NCBI GenBank assembly: GCA_021904315.1
Contig: CM038918.1
Location: forward strand, 19,145,303 to 19,209,302
Length of the DNA: 64,000 nt
DNA from: Sphagnum magellanicum
Lineage: Eukaryota; Streptophyta; Sphagnopsida; Sphagnales; Sphagnaceae
Reading direction: 5' to 3'
Part shown: piece by piece, positions 10,335-22,361 of the stretch
Layout of the letters: every line of letters begins with the position of its first letter
How positions within the stretch are numbered: position 1 is the stretch's first letter
Made by a program: the position numbers and the translations under genes
The notes under the pieces: generated by a model
Seen by the model: only the letters and a program-made list of their open reading frames with translations
The model's database searches: none
Told to the model about the DNA's origin: nothing

Positions 10335-11286
10335 ATGAAGAATTACAGTACTGATCATCCACGCTCCTGTAGCGGCCAGGCTTGGAGCTCACTGTCGGGT
10401 GCAAATCTCGTGCATCATGTGTTCGCGTGCACTGCGTTAGCACTACTAGTCATCATGGCTGCAATGACGTCGACCATGGTGCAAGCCTCGGATCCAGATC
10501 AATTGCAGGATTTCTGCGTGGCAGATCTGTCCCCCACCAATCCTGTAAAAGTCAATGGCTTTCCTTGCAAGCGCAGCGCAAATGTTACTTCCAAAGACTT
10601 CCTCTTCACGGGCCTCCGTACAGCTGGTAATTCGCAATTCGACATATAAAAAGCTTTCACCTTTGCCATTACAAACATGTTTATATAATTGGCCAGCACG
10701 TCACAGATGATTGCTTCTCCTATATGCTAGTCCAGCTGAGGATGTACCGATCGCATTCTAACACGACTGAAAATTTAATACTCTTGTCTCATATCTTGCT
10801 GAGTTGGGCCATTCGGTGATGTATTGAACAGCGAATGTCTCTACCACCGGTATAAAGGCCTCCGCAACATTTGCAACTGTGTTCGAGTACCCAGCTCTCA
10901 ACACACTCGGCATCTCCCACGCCCGACTGGATTTCGGTCCCGGGGGAGTTATTCCTCCCCATACCCATCCTTTGGCTTCGGAGACATTGTACGTGCTGGA
11001 AGGCACCATTTTCACGGGATTTGTGAGCTACGAAGGTGTGCTGTACGCAGAAACCCTGCAAGTGGGAGACATGTACGTCTTCCCAAAAGGCACTATCCAT
11101 TTCCAAATCAACGTAGGTACTGGACATGCCGCTTCCTTGAACGCTCTGACTTCGCAGGATCCTGGGTTATTATTTGTAGCAAATCAGTTGCTGGGGAGCA
11201 ACATCCCCGATGCAGTGCTGGAGACGTCCCTGGGAATAAATGCCACAGCGCTCAAATATCTCCAAGCCTCTCTTCCTTACGTGTGA
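10335..11286 (+). CDS. Germin-like protein (cupin), two exons: 10335-10626 and 10832-11286
   Basis: Secreted cupin of the germin-like family, expected in the apoplast or cell wall. Members are Mn-binding hexamers with oxalate oxidase or superoxide dismutase activity; which activity applies here cannot be told. The spliced frame is 248 codons against a usual 210-230, the excess being a long N-terminal leader before a hydrophobic signal segment (about residues 28-52). Mature-type sequence starts near SDPDQLQDFC. Two Cys (FC and FPCK) match the N-terminal disulfide of germins. Exon 2 carries germin box 1 (GGVIPPHTHP with the following SETLYVLEG Glu) and box 2 (GDMYVFPKGTIHFQINVG), so all three His and the Glu metal ligands are present. 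Internal Met codons near 10440-10455 are possible alternative starts. The reading frame is intact and no neighbour is functionally linked. Confidence 0.9.
10627..10831 (+). other. Intron of the germin-like gene (205 bp)
   Basis: The donor is G|GTAATT after codon ACA-GCT and the acceptor is GAACAG|CG. Splicing joins a codon split 1+2, and the frame continues without a stop. In exon 2 the same frame is closed by TGA at 10825-10827, just inside the intron. This supports the intron rather than two separate genes. Confidence 0.85.
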
Positions 11287-12684
11287 CTTGGTATTTATGT
11301 ACTAGAGTCTACTTCCAAGCTGTGAATGAAAGAGTCGGCTGGCTTTAACCTCTACTAGTTGTTCAATGTTGTTGCCTGGGCGACCTTACAGATTTGTGCA
11401 ACGCCAACCTTGCAAGTCTTGAGCAACAGGTTTAATTTATTTATTTTGTCAAGAATTTTGGAATTTTGCGTTTTAGATCATGATGATGAATCATATCCAA
11501 TGGACTGATCATGTAATTTGTTCAAGCAATCATAAAATTATTTGAATTTGTTTTTGCCTTACATGTACATCTTTATAATCTTAGTTGTTGTAATTTCAAA
11601 TATTAGAATTTATGTCAAATTTGAATGTACTTTCATGTAGAAAAGCATTTTAAATTCCATACCAGTGCCCAAAGAAGACTTACTTGGTTTGTACCAATGG
11701 TCAGCGGTTACCTGATTTGGTTAGTTAGATTTGAAGGTTCCAGTTCTAGACTTCCGTATAAAGTTTAAACCAAACTGGAATCGGGTTTGATTTTTGGACC
11801 CACAGTTTTGGAACCAGAAGCGGTTCATCGGAAATTTTTAAGGTCAGACCTGGAATTTTGGGTTCCCATTTTTATTTTCAAAAAACTAGAGCCAGGGGTT
11901 AGTTCGAGATTAACCAGTGGGTCTTGGTTTGCTTGAGTGTCCAATCTTTGGTATGGTATTGGGCGTATTTTGTATTAAGAAAGTCCATGTTAAGGACTGA
12001 TTTTGTTGGTGGTACCACTGTGAGAATTAAAATTTGATTATCAATTATTAATGTGAAGTATAATGATCTTGGAAAATTCAGAGGGGGCCATGGCAAAAAA
12101 AGATCAGCCTACACAATTTTGACACGTATTAGTGACGGCTACTGACTGGGCTAGGAGGAAAGCTCCTCTGGTTAGCACAAGGGGGGCTGTGTTGCAAGAA
12201 GGGAATGGAAAGCTAAAGGGTGAAGCTGCTGTGGTGGTCCCAACTTCAGGTGATCACCATGAACCTCATGAAATTGTTGGTCCTTTAAGCCAAAGGGATA
12301 CATCAAAGGATTCTAGGTGCATAGAAGGCTAGGTTGTTTAATTGGTTCTTCTGATGCAGTCTTGGTCTTTGATTGCAAATATGGTAGTTCAGTATGAAAT
12401 AGAAGAGACACCTAAAAATATAGGTTTCGCTACTAGTAAGATGTACCTCAATGCAGGTGCCTCCGGTATACCACCAAAGTGTATTTTGTTGCAGAATGAT
12501 AAATCATAATGCCCTGAAATTTGTCATTTTTTCCACATTGCCACTATGGGATCTCATTTGAATTTAGGTTGAAGACCAAAATGGTATTGGTGTTGATGAT
12601 GTCCTGCAAATTTTGGATTAGCCATAGGTCCTAGAAAAGATAATTGATAGCTAAATTTCAAGGATTTCATTAGGCAAACTTTGT
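11287..12684. other. Intergenic stretch downstream of the germin-like gene
   Basis: AT-rich 3' region of the germin-like gene with no obvious AATAAA. Positions 11690-11930 are rich in GGAACC/GGTTCC words and share GGTTCATCGGAAATT with about 1610-1625. A 66-codon plus-strand frame at 12132-12332 lies just upstream of the SUVR-like remains. It could be an N-terminal piece of that gene, but I cannot show homology. Confidence 0.45.
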
Positions 12685-13805
12685 GTGATTTTAAAAGCGC
12701 TTGTGGTTGTAGAATATAAATTCAGAAAGCCGAGGTCCTCGCAAAATCACCTTTGGGATTTGAATGGAGGACTAGAATCTACTCCTATCCCTATCAACCT
12801 TCGACAAAACATGCAATTGCCATCTGCTTTCATTTATATAAGAAATAGCATTATTAGTGAGGCTGTGATATAGTTAACTAGGGATGTTTGTGAGTTTTCT
12901 GCAGATGATTATTGTTCAGGTTGTCATTGTCATTCCAACTGTGTTGTAGCCGCAAGTGGTGCAATTGTGCTCACCAAACATATGTTCATGGGGAGTTTGC
13001 CTATACATTACCTGGATTGCTCAGAGAACCACTCGTAAATAAGGTTTGCATTTTACATTACTGGTTATTTCAAATTTGAAAGATGCAACTTAAGTGTGTT
13101 AGATACATCACTAGTGTGGGCGAAGTTGGGACATGTGTTATGTGCATGACCTCAGTGCCTTGGTTTGGTTGAAGCTGAAAACACTAGATATTGCACAATG
13201 GGGAAGTGTATTTTGTCTACTAATAGAGATAGGGGACAACAATGCAAGGGCCATGTTGAGCTCAAGAATATATCTGGGAATGCAGCAAGTTATGTGATTG
13301 CAACATGGATTGTGGGAATTGAGTAATGCAACAAGGGATGCACTATCATCTAAAGGTATGGTGAACTCTATCTTCTAAAAATTATCTTCATTTATTCTAA
13401 TATTGGAAGGTCTTTTCAAATGATACATGCATCACAGATTCTAAATTGTGACTTTCTATTTTTAAGGTCTTTTGGGCAAACAAAGAAAAGGTTTGGGGGA
13501 TCAAAACACTAAAATGCCTTCGAACTGGTGCATTTATATTTGAGTTCGTGGGTGAAGTTGTGACAAATACTGAATTAATGCGGCAAATCCAAGATCATTG
13601 GAAAAATGGTGAATCCACATACCACTATGGAATGCATTTAAATGCAGATTGGGCCTCTGAAATGATTACCAATGATGATCAAGCATTGTGCTCAACACTA
13701 GGGGATGCACAACACTATGGGAACATCTCAAGATTCCTAAATCATAGATGCCGAGACACAAACTTGATAAAGATGCCTCTCAAAATAGACAACCAAGTTT
13801 CATAA
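12685..13805 (+). pseudogene. Decayed SUVR-type SET-domain histone H3 methyltransferase gene
   Basis: Pieces of a plant SUVR1/2/4-like lysine methyltransferase occur in the correct order. At 12778-12870 is a pre-SET lead-in. At 12904-13035 is the pre-SET Cys cluster (DDYCSGCHCHSNC), followed after a frameshift near 12955 by HGEFAYTLPGLLREPL. At 13235-13355 come CKGHVELK, then, one frame over, a Cys-rich piece (CSKLCDCNMDCGN). A TGA stop follows at 13320-13322 where an Arg is expected. A 111-bp GT-AG intron (13356-13466) is still in phase. At 13467-13805 is the SET domain, with WGIKT, FEFVGEVVTNTEL and FLNHRC, the last holding the cofactor-binding Asn-His. The frame ends after NQVS, before the rest of SET and post-SET. 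Because introns remain, this is a decayed genomic copy, not a retrocopy. Confidence 0.85.
13356..13466 (+). other. Relic intron of the SUVR-like pseudogene
   Basis: CTAAAG|GTATGG to TTTAAG|GTC. Removing it joins HLK to VFWANKEKVWGIKT in phase 0, matching the junction between pre-SET and SET in SUVR proteins. The interior is AT-rich. Confidence 0.7.
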
Positions 13806-16565
13806 TATTATTAGGCAAGCTGTTGATATAATCTTGTTAGTCAATCATAGAGTATCAACATTGGCATTATGTGCAAGGGAGTTTTTGACATACCCACACT
13901 TGGATGTTTTATAAGTGTAGGTCTCATTATTTACTTGTTGCAAAGTCACAACATGCGAGGAATTAACTTGGGACTATGAAATTGATTTCTCCAACATTTT
14001 TAGTGGCATGCAAACATTCACATGTTGTTGTGACAGCACATGTACTATAAGGGTCATGGAGTAAAGTTGCATGTGTAAATAGAACCCATGTAAATTATGA
14101 GGTGAACTATCTATACATAATTTACGTATGTATTAACATGTAATATTTTTGGGGTGTAGATTTTGGACATTCATGTAATCTTGTGGTAAACATGTGGTAC
14201 AACAATGTACAGTATAATTTACATGGGTCACATTTTGGTACATTTTACTTTACTTTAAGTACTATCTTGTACCAAGTGACTATAATTATTACAACATTAC
14301 ATTGTTGTTCATTCTTGCAAGATGTATTGACATTCTAAAATTGGGGAATAATTTAGTTAGTTGAGAAAGCATGAGAATGAAATAATAGTCTTATTAATTG
14401 AAGTAGCTCATGTGATGTTGTAAAAGAAACTAGATTCAATTTTGTTGTTGTGTGAATAATTTGCATCTACTAGAACAAATGAAGGGTGTAGTAGAAATAT
14501 GAATACTTGTGCAACATTATTACATGTTTTAGGATGGTAGCCAATAGCTGATCAAAGTGATTTGGGTGTTGGTCAAATTTACTTACTAGTGTAGATTGAA
14601 CTTCAATTCAATGAATCAATTAAATGGATTGGACTTCAATTCATTTATATTAGTTCAAGTAATTAATTAATTTAATGCCAATCACCAATTTGGTGATTAA
14701 TTGAAGTTGACTTCACCTAATTGAAATCACTTTCGAATCACTAGTGAATTCACCAAATTAAATGATTAATTTAGTCAATCACCCAACCCACCAAATCAAT
14801 TGAATAAATTAATTGAAATGAATTCAAAAATGATTTTCACGAAAATGAGTATGGAGTGAAGTGATCATTTGATTAGGTGAATTAATGATTAATTGAAATC
14901 TAGACAATTCACTTCATTTATAATATGATTTGGACATCAGTTATCTGAATTAATTTTTAAATTGAAACTCCTAATATGATTGAAATTCTTTCTACACTTA
15001 AGGCACTAAAACAACTTTGGATTGTGACCAAATGACCATATTCATCTTTCACCCAAAGTATCCCTAATGAAACCTCCTATTGAACTAGACCCACATTCCC
15101 AAGCTTGTAGTTCCTGTTAATTCATAAAGATTTTATTTTAAATTCCAAATGTTTAGATTTTTTGTAGTTGGATTATCCATAGGAAAGAGTGAAAAATCAC
15201 CTCATTTTTTACTAACAAATTGATGATTGCCAATTGCAACAACCTTAAATAACATTAATCTTTTGGCTCAAAACCACATTGTTGAAATAGTCACATTGGG
15301 CTATAAAAAACATCAAGTTTTAATCGTAAACATCAATGTTTGAGCAAAAGTCATCTAGTTAACCCTTTCCTAAAAATAAAAACCCTTTATACTCAATATC
15401 AATTTGCCCAATATGCCAATATGGTGTTCCTAAATAGGTATGCCAACGTTGAAGTTGCCTAATATATAATTGTTTTATGTAATATACATCACATCTATGT
15501 GCAAATTATGTACATAGGGCATGACCCATAAAAACACATGCATATACAAATTCAAACTCATATATAATATTAATAAAATTGGGACTTGATTTCAATTTTA
15601 TCATCATAGATTTTCATTTTCTATTTTATGTTTATTAGCATAACCTAATTGGATACACCATTGGGTACTTTTGGAAAATTTTACATGTGCATGCGAGATG
15701 GTAATGGAGGGGAATACCTCTCATTTAGTTCCACTCACCTTGAGATTATTTCCCAACTAACCTACCTTGATAATAACCATGATTCTTTTGCATATGTGGT
15801 AGCTAATTTACTCTACTTCAAATTGTAATTTGCAAAATTGAACTTTGATGAAATGTAAAGGACATGTGATGTGGGAAACCCACCTAAATTTGCAAAGACA
15901 AATATGACTTTTCTTTAGTTGAAAATTTGAAAGACAATATCAATATGTGCAAAAACATTTAAATTCTTGTACAAATTCTTAATTTGTCGAACCATATTCT
16001 TGTAACGAACAAGCTATTTTTCAATGTTTGCTTGATCTTGTACATTTAGAAAAAACTTGTCACAGATTTTTCAAAAGCCCATCATGATTTTTATTTTTTT
16101 GTCTTGCCCATTCCCTAGTCATTATAGGTCCAAAACAATTCCTAAAAAATGCATTAAATTATGCATAAAATAACATTAATCATTTATTATAGTAACAATT
16201 TGGTAGAGAGTGCTTTGAAAAGGTCCAAGGGGTGGATCTAAGTACTTTTTAAAGTAAGGACACTTTGAAAAACCAGTCCTTATGTATTTGATTCCTTGTT
16301 TGAATGCTTGGTGAGTTTGATGTTTAGTTTAAAAGCTTTTAAAACATCATAAGAAGTAGAAAGTGTTTTGAAAAGGTCTAGATGGTAATTGATTTCAGTG
16401 CTTTCTAAACTCTAAAGACCTTTTAAAAAATGATTATTTGATCCTGACTTGTCATGATTAATTTTTTATAAAATAAGATAGTCAATTTGGCCATGTTTAT
16501 AATCTCACTTTCATGGTTGTTGGGTTGCATTAAGTTGACTAGGATTGTGTGGTTGTCTTGGGTAG
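13806..16565. other. AT-rich intergenic stretch
   Basis: No coding frame of note. Positions 14580-14830 are dense in overlapping AATTGA/TCAATT words and can fold on themselves. Nothing else recognised. Confidence 0.5.
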
Positions 16566-16962
16566 TTGGTGTTTCTTACAACATTCAAATTGAGGAATCC
16601 AAGCATTCCAATGATGTTTATGAAGTTTCATTACTTGAAACCATGGTTTGTCAAGCGGCTAAAGGAGTGGAACACCTGCTATCATATGTATCACACAAAA
16701 TTCAATGATTTAAGGCTTTGCTTCAATGCTATGAGGGCAATGGAGAAGGATGTCCACAACCAGTATGCATGTTCTTGTGAGGGTGTATGTAGACCGGAGG
16801 TGAATAATGGGTGTGTTGGTGAAGTCAATTGTGTTGCCCACATTCAAACATATGATACATTTACCTCATTATTGAGTTCAATTTTGTAGAGTTCCATAAG
16901 AGGGGTTGTATTATGGGTGAATGCAACATTCGTGGCATCCACATATTGAAGGTATGTCCAAC
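16566..16962 (+). pseudogene. Cys-rich transposon-like protein remnant
   Basis: The frame 16566-16889 reads through a hydrophobic/aromatic stretch (LKPWFVKRLKEWNTCYHMYH), then CSCEGVCRP. Beyond a TAG at 16887-16889 the pattern continues in another frame with EFHKRGCIMGEC and KVCP. The spacing of Cys pairs resembles the zinc-binding part of multicopy plant transposon proteins. I recall proteins of this general type but cannot name the superfamily with confidence. It is broken by at least one stop and one frameshift, and no terminal repeats were found around it. Confidence 0.4.
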
Positions 16963-17849
16963 ATAGTTGTTTACTATTGAGATGACATAGTGGTGCAATA
17001 TTGCGCACCAAATGGTGGGTAAAAATGCTAACGCTGAGGACAAAAAGGTTAGTAAGGTTATTGGTAGAGGTGAAATTTAAATTCCTACATAACATTTCAC
17101 ATTACTGTCATAACGTATTTGTATTTCACATGCTTATGTTCACTAATTATATTTTAAGTCTCAACAAACTTAATAATACCATTCATTCTAACATCAGATT
17201 CATGGTTATTGCATGTAACCATAATCTACATTTTAGAATACATTATAAAAAACTCCAAAAACAAAATTACAATTAATTTCATCATAACCTGACACTATAG
17301 GAAATTCACACAAAAGATGAACATAGAATTCATTATAAAAATCTTTGCTTCTTTGTATTATTGAAAACATGAATCCAAATTACATGTAATCCCATGTTTT
17401 ATTGAAGAAAATCCCAAAACAACACTTAAAATCTATGATATATCAAAACAGAGTTTGTGGTTTTCTACCACAAGTACTTCTAGCTCTTCTTATTCTTTTC
17501 TTTAAAAAAACTCCAACTCATCTTCTTCTCCTCCTTTTGTTTTCCAAAACTTTGCCTCTTTTGAACCATCCCAAGTCACATCATTATGATCCAAAACAAC
17601 AAGAATTTAAGATTCAAATTAACAAAAGTTCCTTGATTAGTCTTTATCCTAACGGCCTTGTTCATCTCGAATCATATATTCAACTTACCCCCTTAACATT
17701 ACCCTTTCTGTACTTTTGATTATGTTTGCAAAATCTTTCTAAAATAACAAAAATGAAATGATAATATTTTATATCTTTATAAACATTTATTTCCCCTGCC
17801 ACAATACTGTAATCTTAATCTACACAAAAACTAATGGTTTTATATCTAT
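16963..17849. other. AT-rich stretch, nothing recognised
   Basis: Short frames only. The word CACTATAGGAAATT near 17294 resembles a CACTA terminal sequence, but no partner end was identified. Confidence 0.4.
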
Positions 17850-19793
17850 GTTTTGTTCTACAGTTCTGATCTCGGCCCCACTAATTCAGTTTGTGGTTCA
17901 ATGTTTAAATATCTTGGATATCTTTTCTTTTGGTGCTAGAAAAGCCTCCACCTTTTCTTATTCCTAAATTCCCTTTAATTCTTTTTCTTCTTAACCCCCT
18001 TCTCTAAGGTCTTGTGGTATCTTTGGTTGTACCTCCTTGTCCTGAAATGTTCCACTTCGAAGGTCCTATTATTCCTCAATTTGTACTTCCTCCTCCTGAG
18101 CTATCCCATTGGGCCCTACTTTTGTCTCTTCATCCTAATTTGATACCTCTATTCTTGTTAGATTATCGCAAATGAAATCTAGAATTGTTTTTTTATAAGC
18201 TTCCAACTTGAATTTTTTCATTAGCACTATGCTAAGCCAAATTCTTCTCCAACTCCTTTGTAAAATATTCCTCTACAACCTCCCACCATTTTTCAAATTT
18301 TGCTTCTTGTTCTTTGTCCTCATTAATGTATAGTAATGTAACATTAGTTCATAATCCTTTAGTGTTTTCTTGATACTAGCTAGATCCAAACTCTTTCTTT
18401 ATTCATGTGCCCTCTCCAACTATGCTTGCAGGTGTTATAAAGTTCTTTGATACTCCTTCTTGTCCTTCATTAACTGTTTTTTTTCAGCTTCTACTATCTT
18501 TCTTCTAAGTTCCTCATATTACAACAAAGATACATTCTTTAGATTTATCAATTCCAAATCTATCCGTACATTCTCCTTCTCCTTTTTTTCTTTAGTTAGT
18601 GCTTTCACTTGCCTATCCAAAGCCTCCTATTATTTCTTATGAAGAAATAATGTTTCTATGCACTTCCTCTATATGGTTTCCAAGATTTTAGCCTTCTGCT
18701 TAAAAATCTAAAGTTTTTCATCTTGCAACTTTAGTCATGTTGTGTTACCCTTGAGGTCCTCATTCTGATTTTGTAGTTTCTTAATGAGTACTTCATTTTT
18801 TTGCTCAGCCTTTGCTTTGTTCTTCCTCTGGATTTCCACATTATGCTTTATACCCCTTCTAGAATTCTCTTTCCTTATCCAATTCCTCTTATGACACTAT
18901 CTTTTCCTTCTCCCTCGTAACCAATCTATTCTTTAGAGTGTTTACCTCCAAAGTCAAATTCCCCATATTCAGACTCATGATTGCGATGGTCTAAAATAAC
19001 TCAATTACTTTATCTACGTTCATTATTTCTACAACTACCTCCTCCATCAACTTTGGTGTACTTGTCTATGTTGTAGGATCTCCAAATCCTAGCTCCTATA
19101 CCATTTTTTTCCCTAATTCAAATTCAAATGGAAATCCTTCTGTAGATTTTGGCTTACTAGGTGGTACCCATAGTTCTATTCGTTTAAACTTCAAAAGTAG
19201 GTTGTGTTGCCACTCTTTTTGTTTGCAATTCGGTAACATGTAGACCTTCTCGTGTCTGTTGTTGTTGTTGTTGCAAATGTTGTTGCAAATGTTGTTGCAA
19301 ATGTTGTTGTAAATGTTGAAAATGTTTTAGACTTGTAGTGGTCTCAATCTAATCTTCACATACGTCCCCTTCAAAGTGCAGATGTTCTTCACCTTCTAGA
19401 AACTTTATGTCATGTTTCCTCTTAACTCCTTGGCTTTGTTCCTTGAGTTATTTTTCCTGTGGCGATGTCATTTATGGTATCTTTTACCTTTACTCCCTTG
19501 GTTGTCTCTCCTATGGAAGTGTCATTTGTGGTACTGTTATAGTTTGTTTTACTACCTATACCATTGTTGGCATTGCCCTTACCATTGTTAGCATTGTAAA
19601 TGGTTCCATTCTGCCCCCTCATCACCTGTGCCCTCAAATTTGTGTTCTCTTATTCCCTCTTCAGTCCTAAGCTTGAGGCTCCTCTTTCCTCAACTTTGTT
19701 CTTCTTCTTGAGAACATTTCTTGGAGAGTTTGTTGCAATTTTCTTTCTATTCTCTAGTGTTATATACGTTTCCTCCTTAGTTCTTTTAAACTT
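17850..19793 (-). pseudogene. Decayed ORF downstream of gypsy pol, C-terminal part: Asn/Gly-rich, Gln-rich and coiled-coil regions
   Basis: On the minus strand this region reads, with scattered stops and frame changes, as one long protein tail. First comes a Lys/Arg-rich stretch (about 19790-19650). Next is an Asn/Gly-rich piece (NANNGKGNANNG, ~19600-19560). A Gln-rich HLQQ repeat follows at ~19320-19258. A long Lys/Glu-rich region with heptad-like leucines, probably a coiled coil, runs from about 19000 to 18000. The last recognisable piece is about 17960-17850. No protein family is recognised. It appears to continue the tract at 20765-21454, from which the solo LTR at 19794-20710 separates it. 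The strong strand bias (purine-rich minus strand) supports former coding use. Confidence 0.5.
19258..19320 (-). repeat. 12-bp microsatellite encoding a Gln-rich HLQQ repeat
   Basis: Plus-strand word TTGTTGCAAATG is repeated about four times next to a (GTT)n run. In the minus-strand frame shared with its coding-like surroundings it reads as HLQQ units followed by a short poly-Gln run. It sits inside the decayed ORF rather than in intergenic DNA. Confidence 0.65.
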
Positions 19794-20710
19794 TGACACA
19801 CCCCCAAGCTCCTTAATGGACTCAAATGTGAATCCAAACTTAAAACAGTGGAAAAGCAAGAAATCAAGGCACACTCCTTAGCTCGCAACACTTTGAGGGG
19901 GTAGAAGGGCATGCTGGAACTCTGGGATGGGATTAGGATGAGTGACAAGCATTAACTATTCACATGGACTTACACAAAACCAACACAAGGTGGTTAGTGC
20001 ATAATTGGAGCACTTTTGGTGCTAGGACGAGCCACGGGCAAACTCGAACTCACAAGACTCACCACGGCCCGAACTTGGGGGAAGCCACCATCTTCCCCCT
20101 TATAGTATATTTTGTGCCTTTCCACGAGGCCCACATCCAAATGGCTTTTTGTCCCAAGACTCCCAAGTGGAAGTCCCAAAATTGCCAAAGTTAAGGCTCC
20201 CACAACTTTGGGGCCCCATAACTTTATGTGTAGACCTCCGATTGAAATGACGTCTAAAACAAAGTTGTAGCCCTTGTTGAAAGCTTTCAAACAGTATGTC
20301 GCATGCCACCTGCACACAAGGAAATCGGGGTGATTCCTGACTTTTAGTGGTCGGAAATCAAATTGCCAATTTGACTACCGGCCCTTCTTTTGGCCATAAT
20401 TTGTGTTTTAAATGTCCAAATGGGTGATGCGAGCCCATTTTAGACATCTACATTTCAATAGCTTTTCAATGGTATGAAGAATTTTTCAAGCCATTGGGTT
20501 TTGATTCTTGCAATCACTCTCTAAACATTCAGGAGTCCATCAGGACTCTAACTCCCAACATGGGAGTTCACTTGGGAGTGTGAGGGTTTTTTCCCTCACA
20601 CTTTTTTGCACTCCCAGGGGCATGAGAATGCAACTCCCAGGCTTAATCTTGGCCCGCACCCTTGCAAGCCCCTTTGCCTTGGTCATGAACCCAAGGCTAG
20701 GGTTCCGACA
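19794..20710 (+). mobile_element. Solo-LTR-like repeat, copy A
   Basis: 917 bp, beginning TGACACACCCCCAAGCTCC and ending GGTTCCGACA. Flanking pentamers are AACTT and ACCTT, a target-site duplication with one mismatch. It is the reverse complement of copy B (21455-22361) and copy C (28009-28918). It contains repeated words such as ACTCCCAA(C/G)(A/T)TGGGAGT near its 3' side. No internal coding region is attached, so it is best read as a solo LTR. It splits the decayed minus-strand ORF. Confidence 0.75.
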
Positions 20711-20764
20711 ACCTTGGTTGATGATTTTTGTGAATTATCCTTTTAATGCATAAACAAATATTGA

Positions 20765-21454
20765 AAGACTTTTGCGAATACCAAAGAAAATTGACAAATA
20801 TCTTTCTTATCCCCTTCATTTTCCTTAACATACTTATACCGTCTATCTAGCTCACTACACATACCATTGGATATAATCTGTGCCTAATCTACCTATTGCC
20901 CCTACTTTGCTCTCACCAATGTAATAACATTTTTTTTGTTAAAATATTATACCTTCTCCCTCTAATAAATGATAGTTATAATGGCAAGATATCTGACAAA
21001 GTATGGTAGACCTAGACTTTTTGCATTCCATTGATCTATAGAAGAATTTGCAAGTGCAAATCTACAACTCTGTAATGCTTAAATTACTAGTGACTTACTA
21101 ACCTATCTTTTTAGTTGTTCTACATACCCTCCCGCACACATTTTAAAAACATTTATAATTAATTGTTTGTTCATTATATACACCATATCCTTATGCTCAA
21201 AGTAAATATATGCGCCTTTGATCAAGAATGTGTTGAAATATTCCAACATTACATTGAACATCAATGCTTCCCACCCCATCAGAAACAAAAACACAAACCC
21301 TGCTTTAGAAGCCCAATCTTCTTTTTTAATAGTATCTTTCCAGTTCTCCATCCAATCTATATGTTTATCATTGTTTTGTTTTGTTTGTGTCCACATGAAA
21401 TGCTCAGGATTTGGAATTTTAATACCTTTTTCCAAAATTGTAGCCCTATTTAGG
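20765..21454 (-). pseudogene. Decayed ORF downstream of gypsy pol, central conserved-looking part
   Basis: The frame 21435-21103 is open for 110 codons (EHFMWTQTKQNNDKHIDWM, then DWASKAGFVFLFLMGWEALM). Coding-like sequence continues in shifted frames to about 20765. It has the aromatic and hydrophobic spacing of a folded domain, unlike its low-complexity neighbours. I do not recognise the family. It is bounded by solo LTR B on its N-terminal side and solo LTR A on its C-terminal side, and reading appears to resume beyond both. Confidence 0.5.
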
Positions 21455-22361
21455 TATCACAACTCTAGCTTTGGGTTCACGACCAAAACAAAGGTTTGCA
21501 AAGGTGTAGGCCAAGAGTGAAGCCTAAAAGTCACATTTCATGCTCCTGGGATTGTAGGAGAGTGTGAGGGAATGAACCTTCACACTCCCAAGTGAGCTCC
21601 CATTTTGGGAGTTGGAGTCTCAATGGACTCCCAAATCTTCAAAGGGTAATTTCAGGATCAAAACTCATTGGATTAAAAAGTTCGTTATATCATTGATTAA
21701 CTCTTGGAAAGTAGATGTTTAAAATGATCTCTTATGACCCATTTGGGTACTTAAAACATAAATTATGGCCAAATGAAGGGCTAGGAGTCAAATTGCCAAT
21801 TTGATTCTCGACCACTAAAGTCAAGAATCACCCTGATTTACTTGTGTGTAGGTGGCATGCCACATAACGTTGGAAATTCTCTTCACAAGAGCTACAACTC
21901 TGCTTGAGACCTCACCTCAATCGAAGGTTTGCATAAAAAATTATGGGCTTCTAAAGTTGCAAGAGTCCCAATTTCGAGAATTTTGGGACTCCCAACTTGG
22001 GAGTCTCGAAACAAAATGACATTTGGGTGCAAACTTCATAGCCAAACATAGAGAATATTATAAGGGGGAAGGTGGTGGCTTCTCCCAAGTCCGGGCCATG
22101 GTGAATCTTATGGGTCCGTGTTTATTCGTGGCTTATTTGTGCACCAAAGGTGCTCCAACTATGCACTAACCAACTTGTTGTTTGGTTTGTGCAAGTTCAT
22201 GTGAATAATTGACCTACTTGTCATTCGTCCTAGTCCCCATCTCAGAGCTCTAACACGCCCTTTTGTCCCCAAAATGCTACGAGGCAAGGAGCGTACCCTA
22301 ACTCCTTATCCTTCTGTTGTTTTCACCTTGGAGTCGTAGTTAAATCTATCAAGGAGCTTGG
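21455..22361 (-). mobile_element. Solo-LTR-like repeat, copy B
   Basis: 907 bp in the opposite orientation to copy A. On the minus strand it starts TGACACACCC and ends TTGTGATA, the expected CA having changed to TA. Flanking pentamers are TTAGG and CTAGG, a duplication with one mismatch. It interrupts the minus-strand ORF between an acidic stretch (GSDSEEKTYNP) and ATILEKGIKIPNPEHF. Confidence 0.75.

Noticed and set aside
10382..11348. Alternative frames over the germin exons
   Set aside because: Only the frame used has the cupin metal ligands and an in-phase intron.
21103..21520. Plus-strand frames over the decayed ORF core
   Set aside because: Composition and continuity favour the minus strand; the plus frames are shadows.
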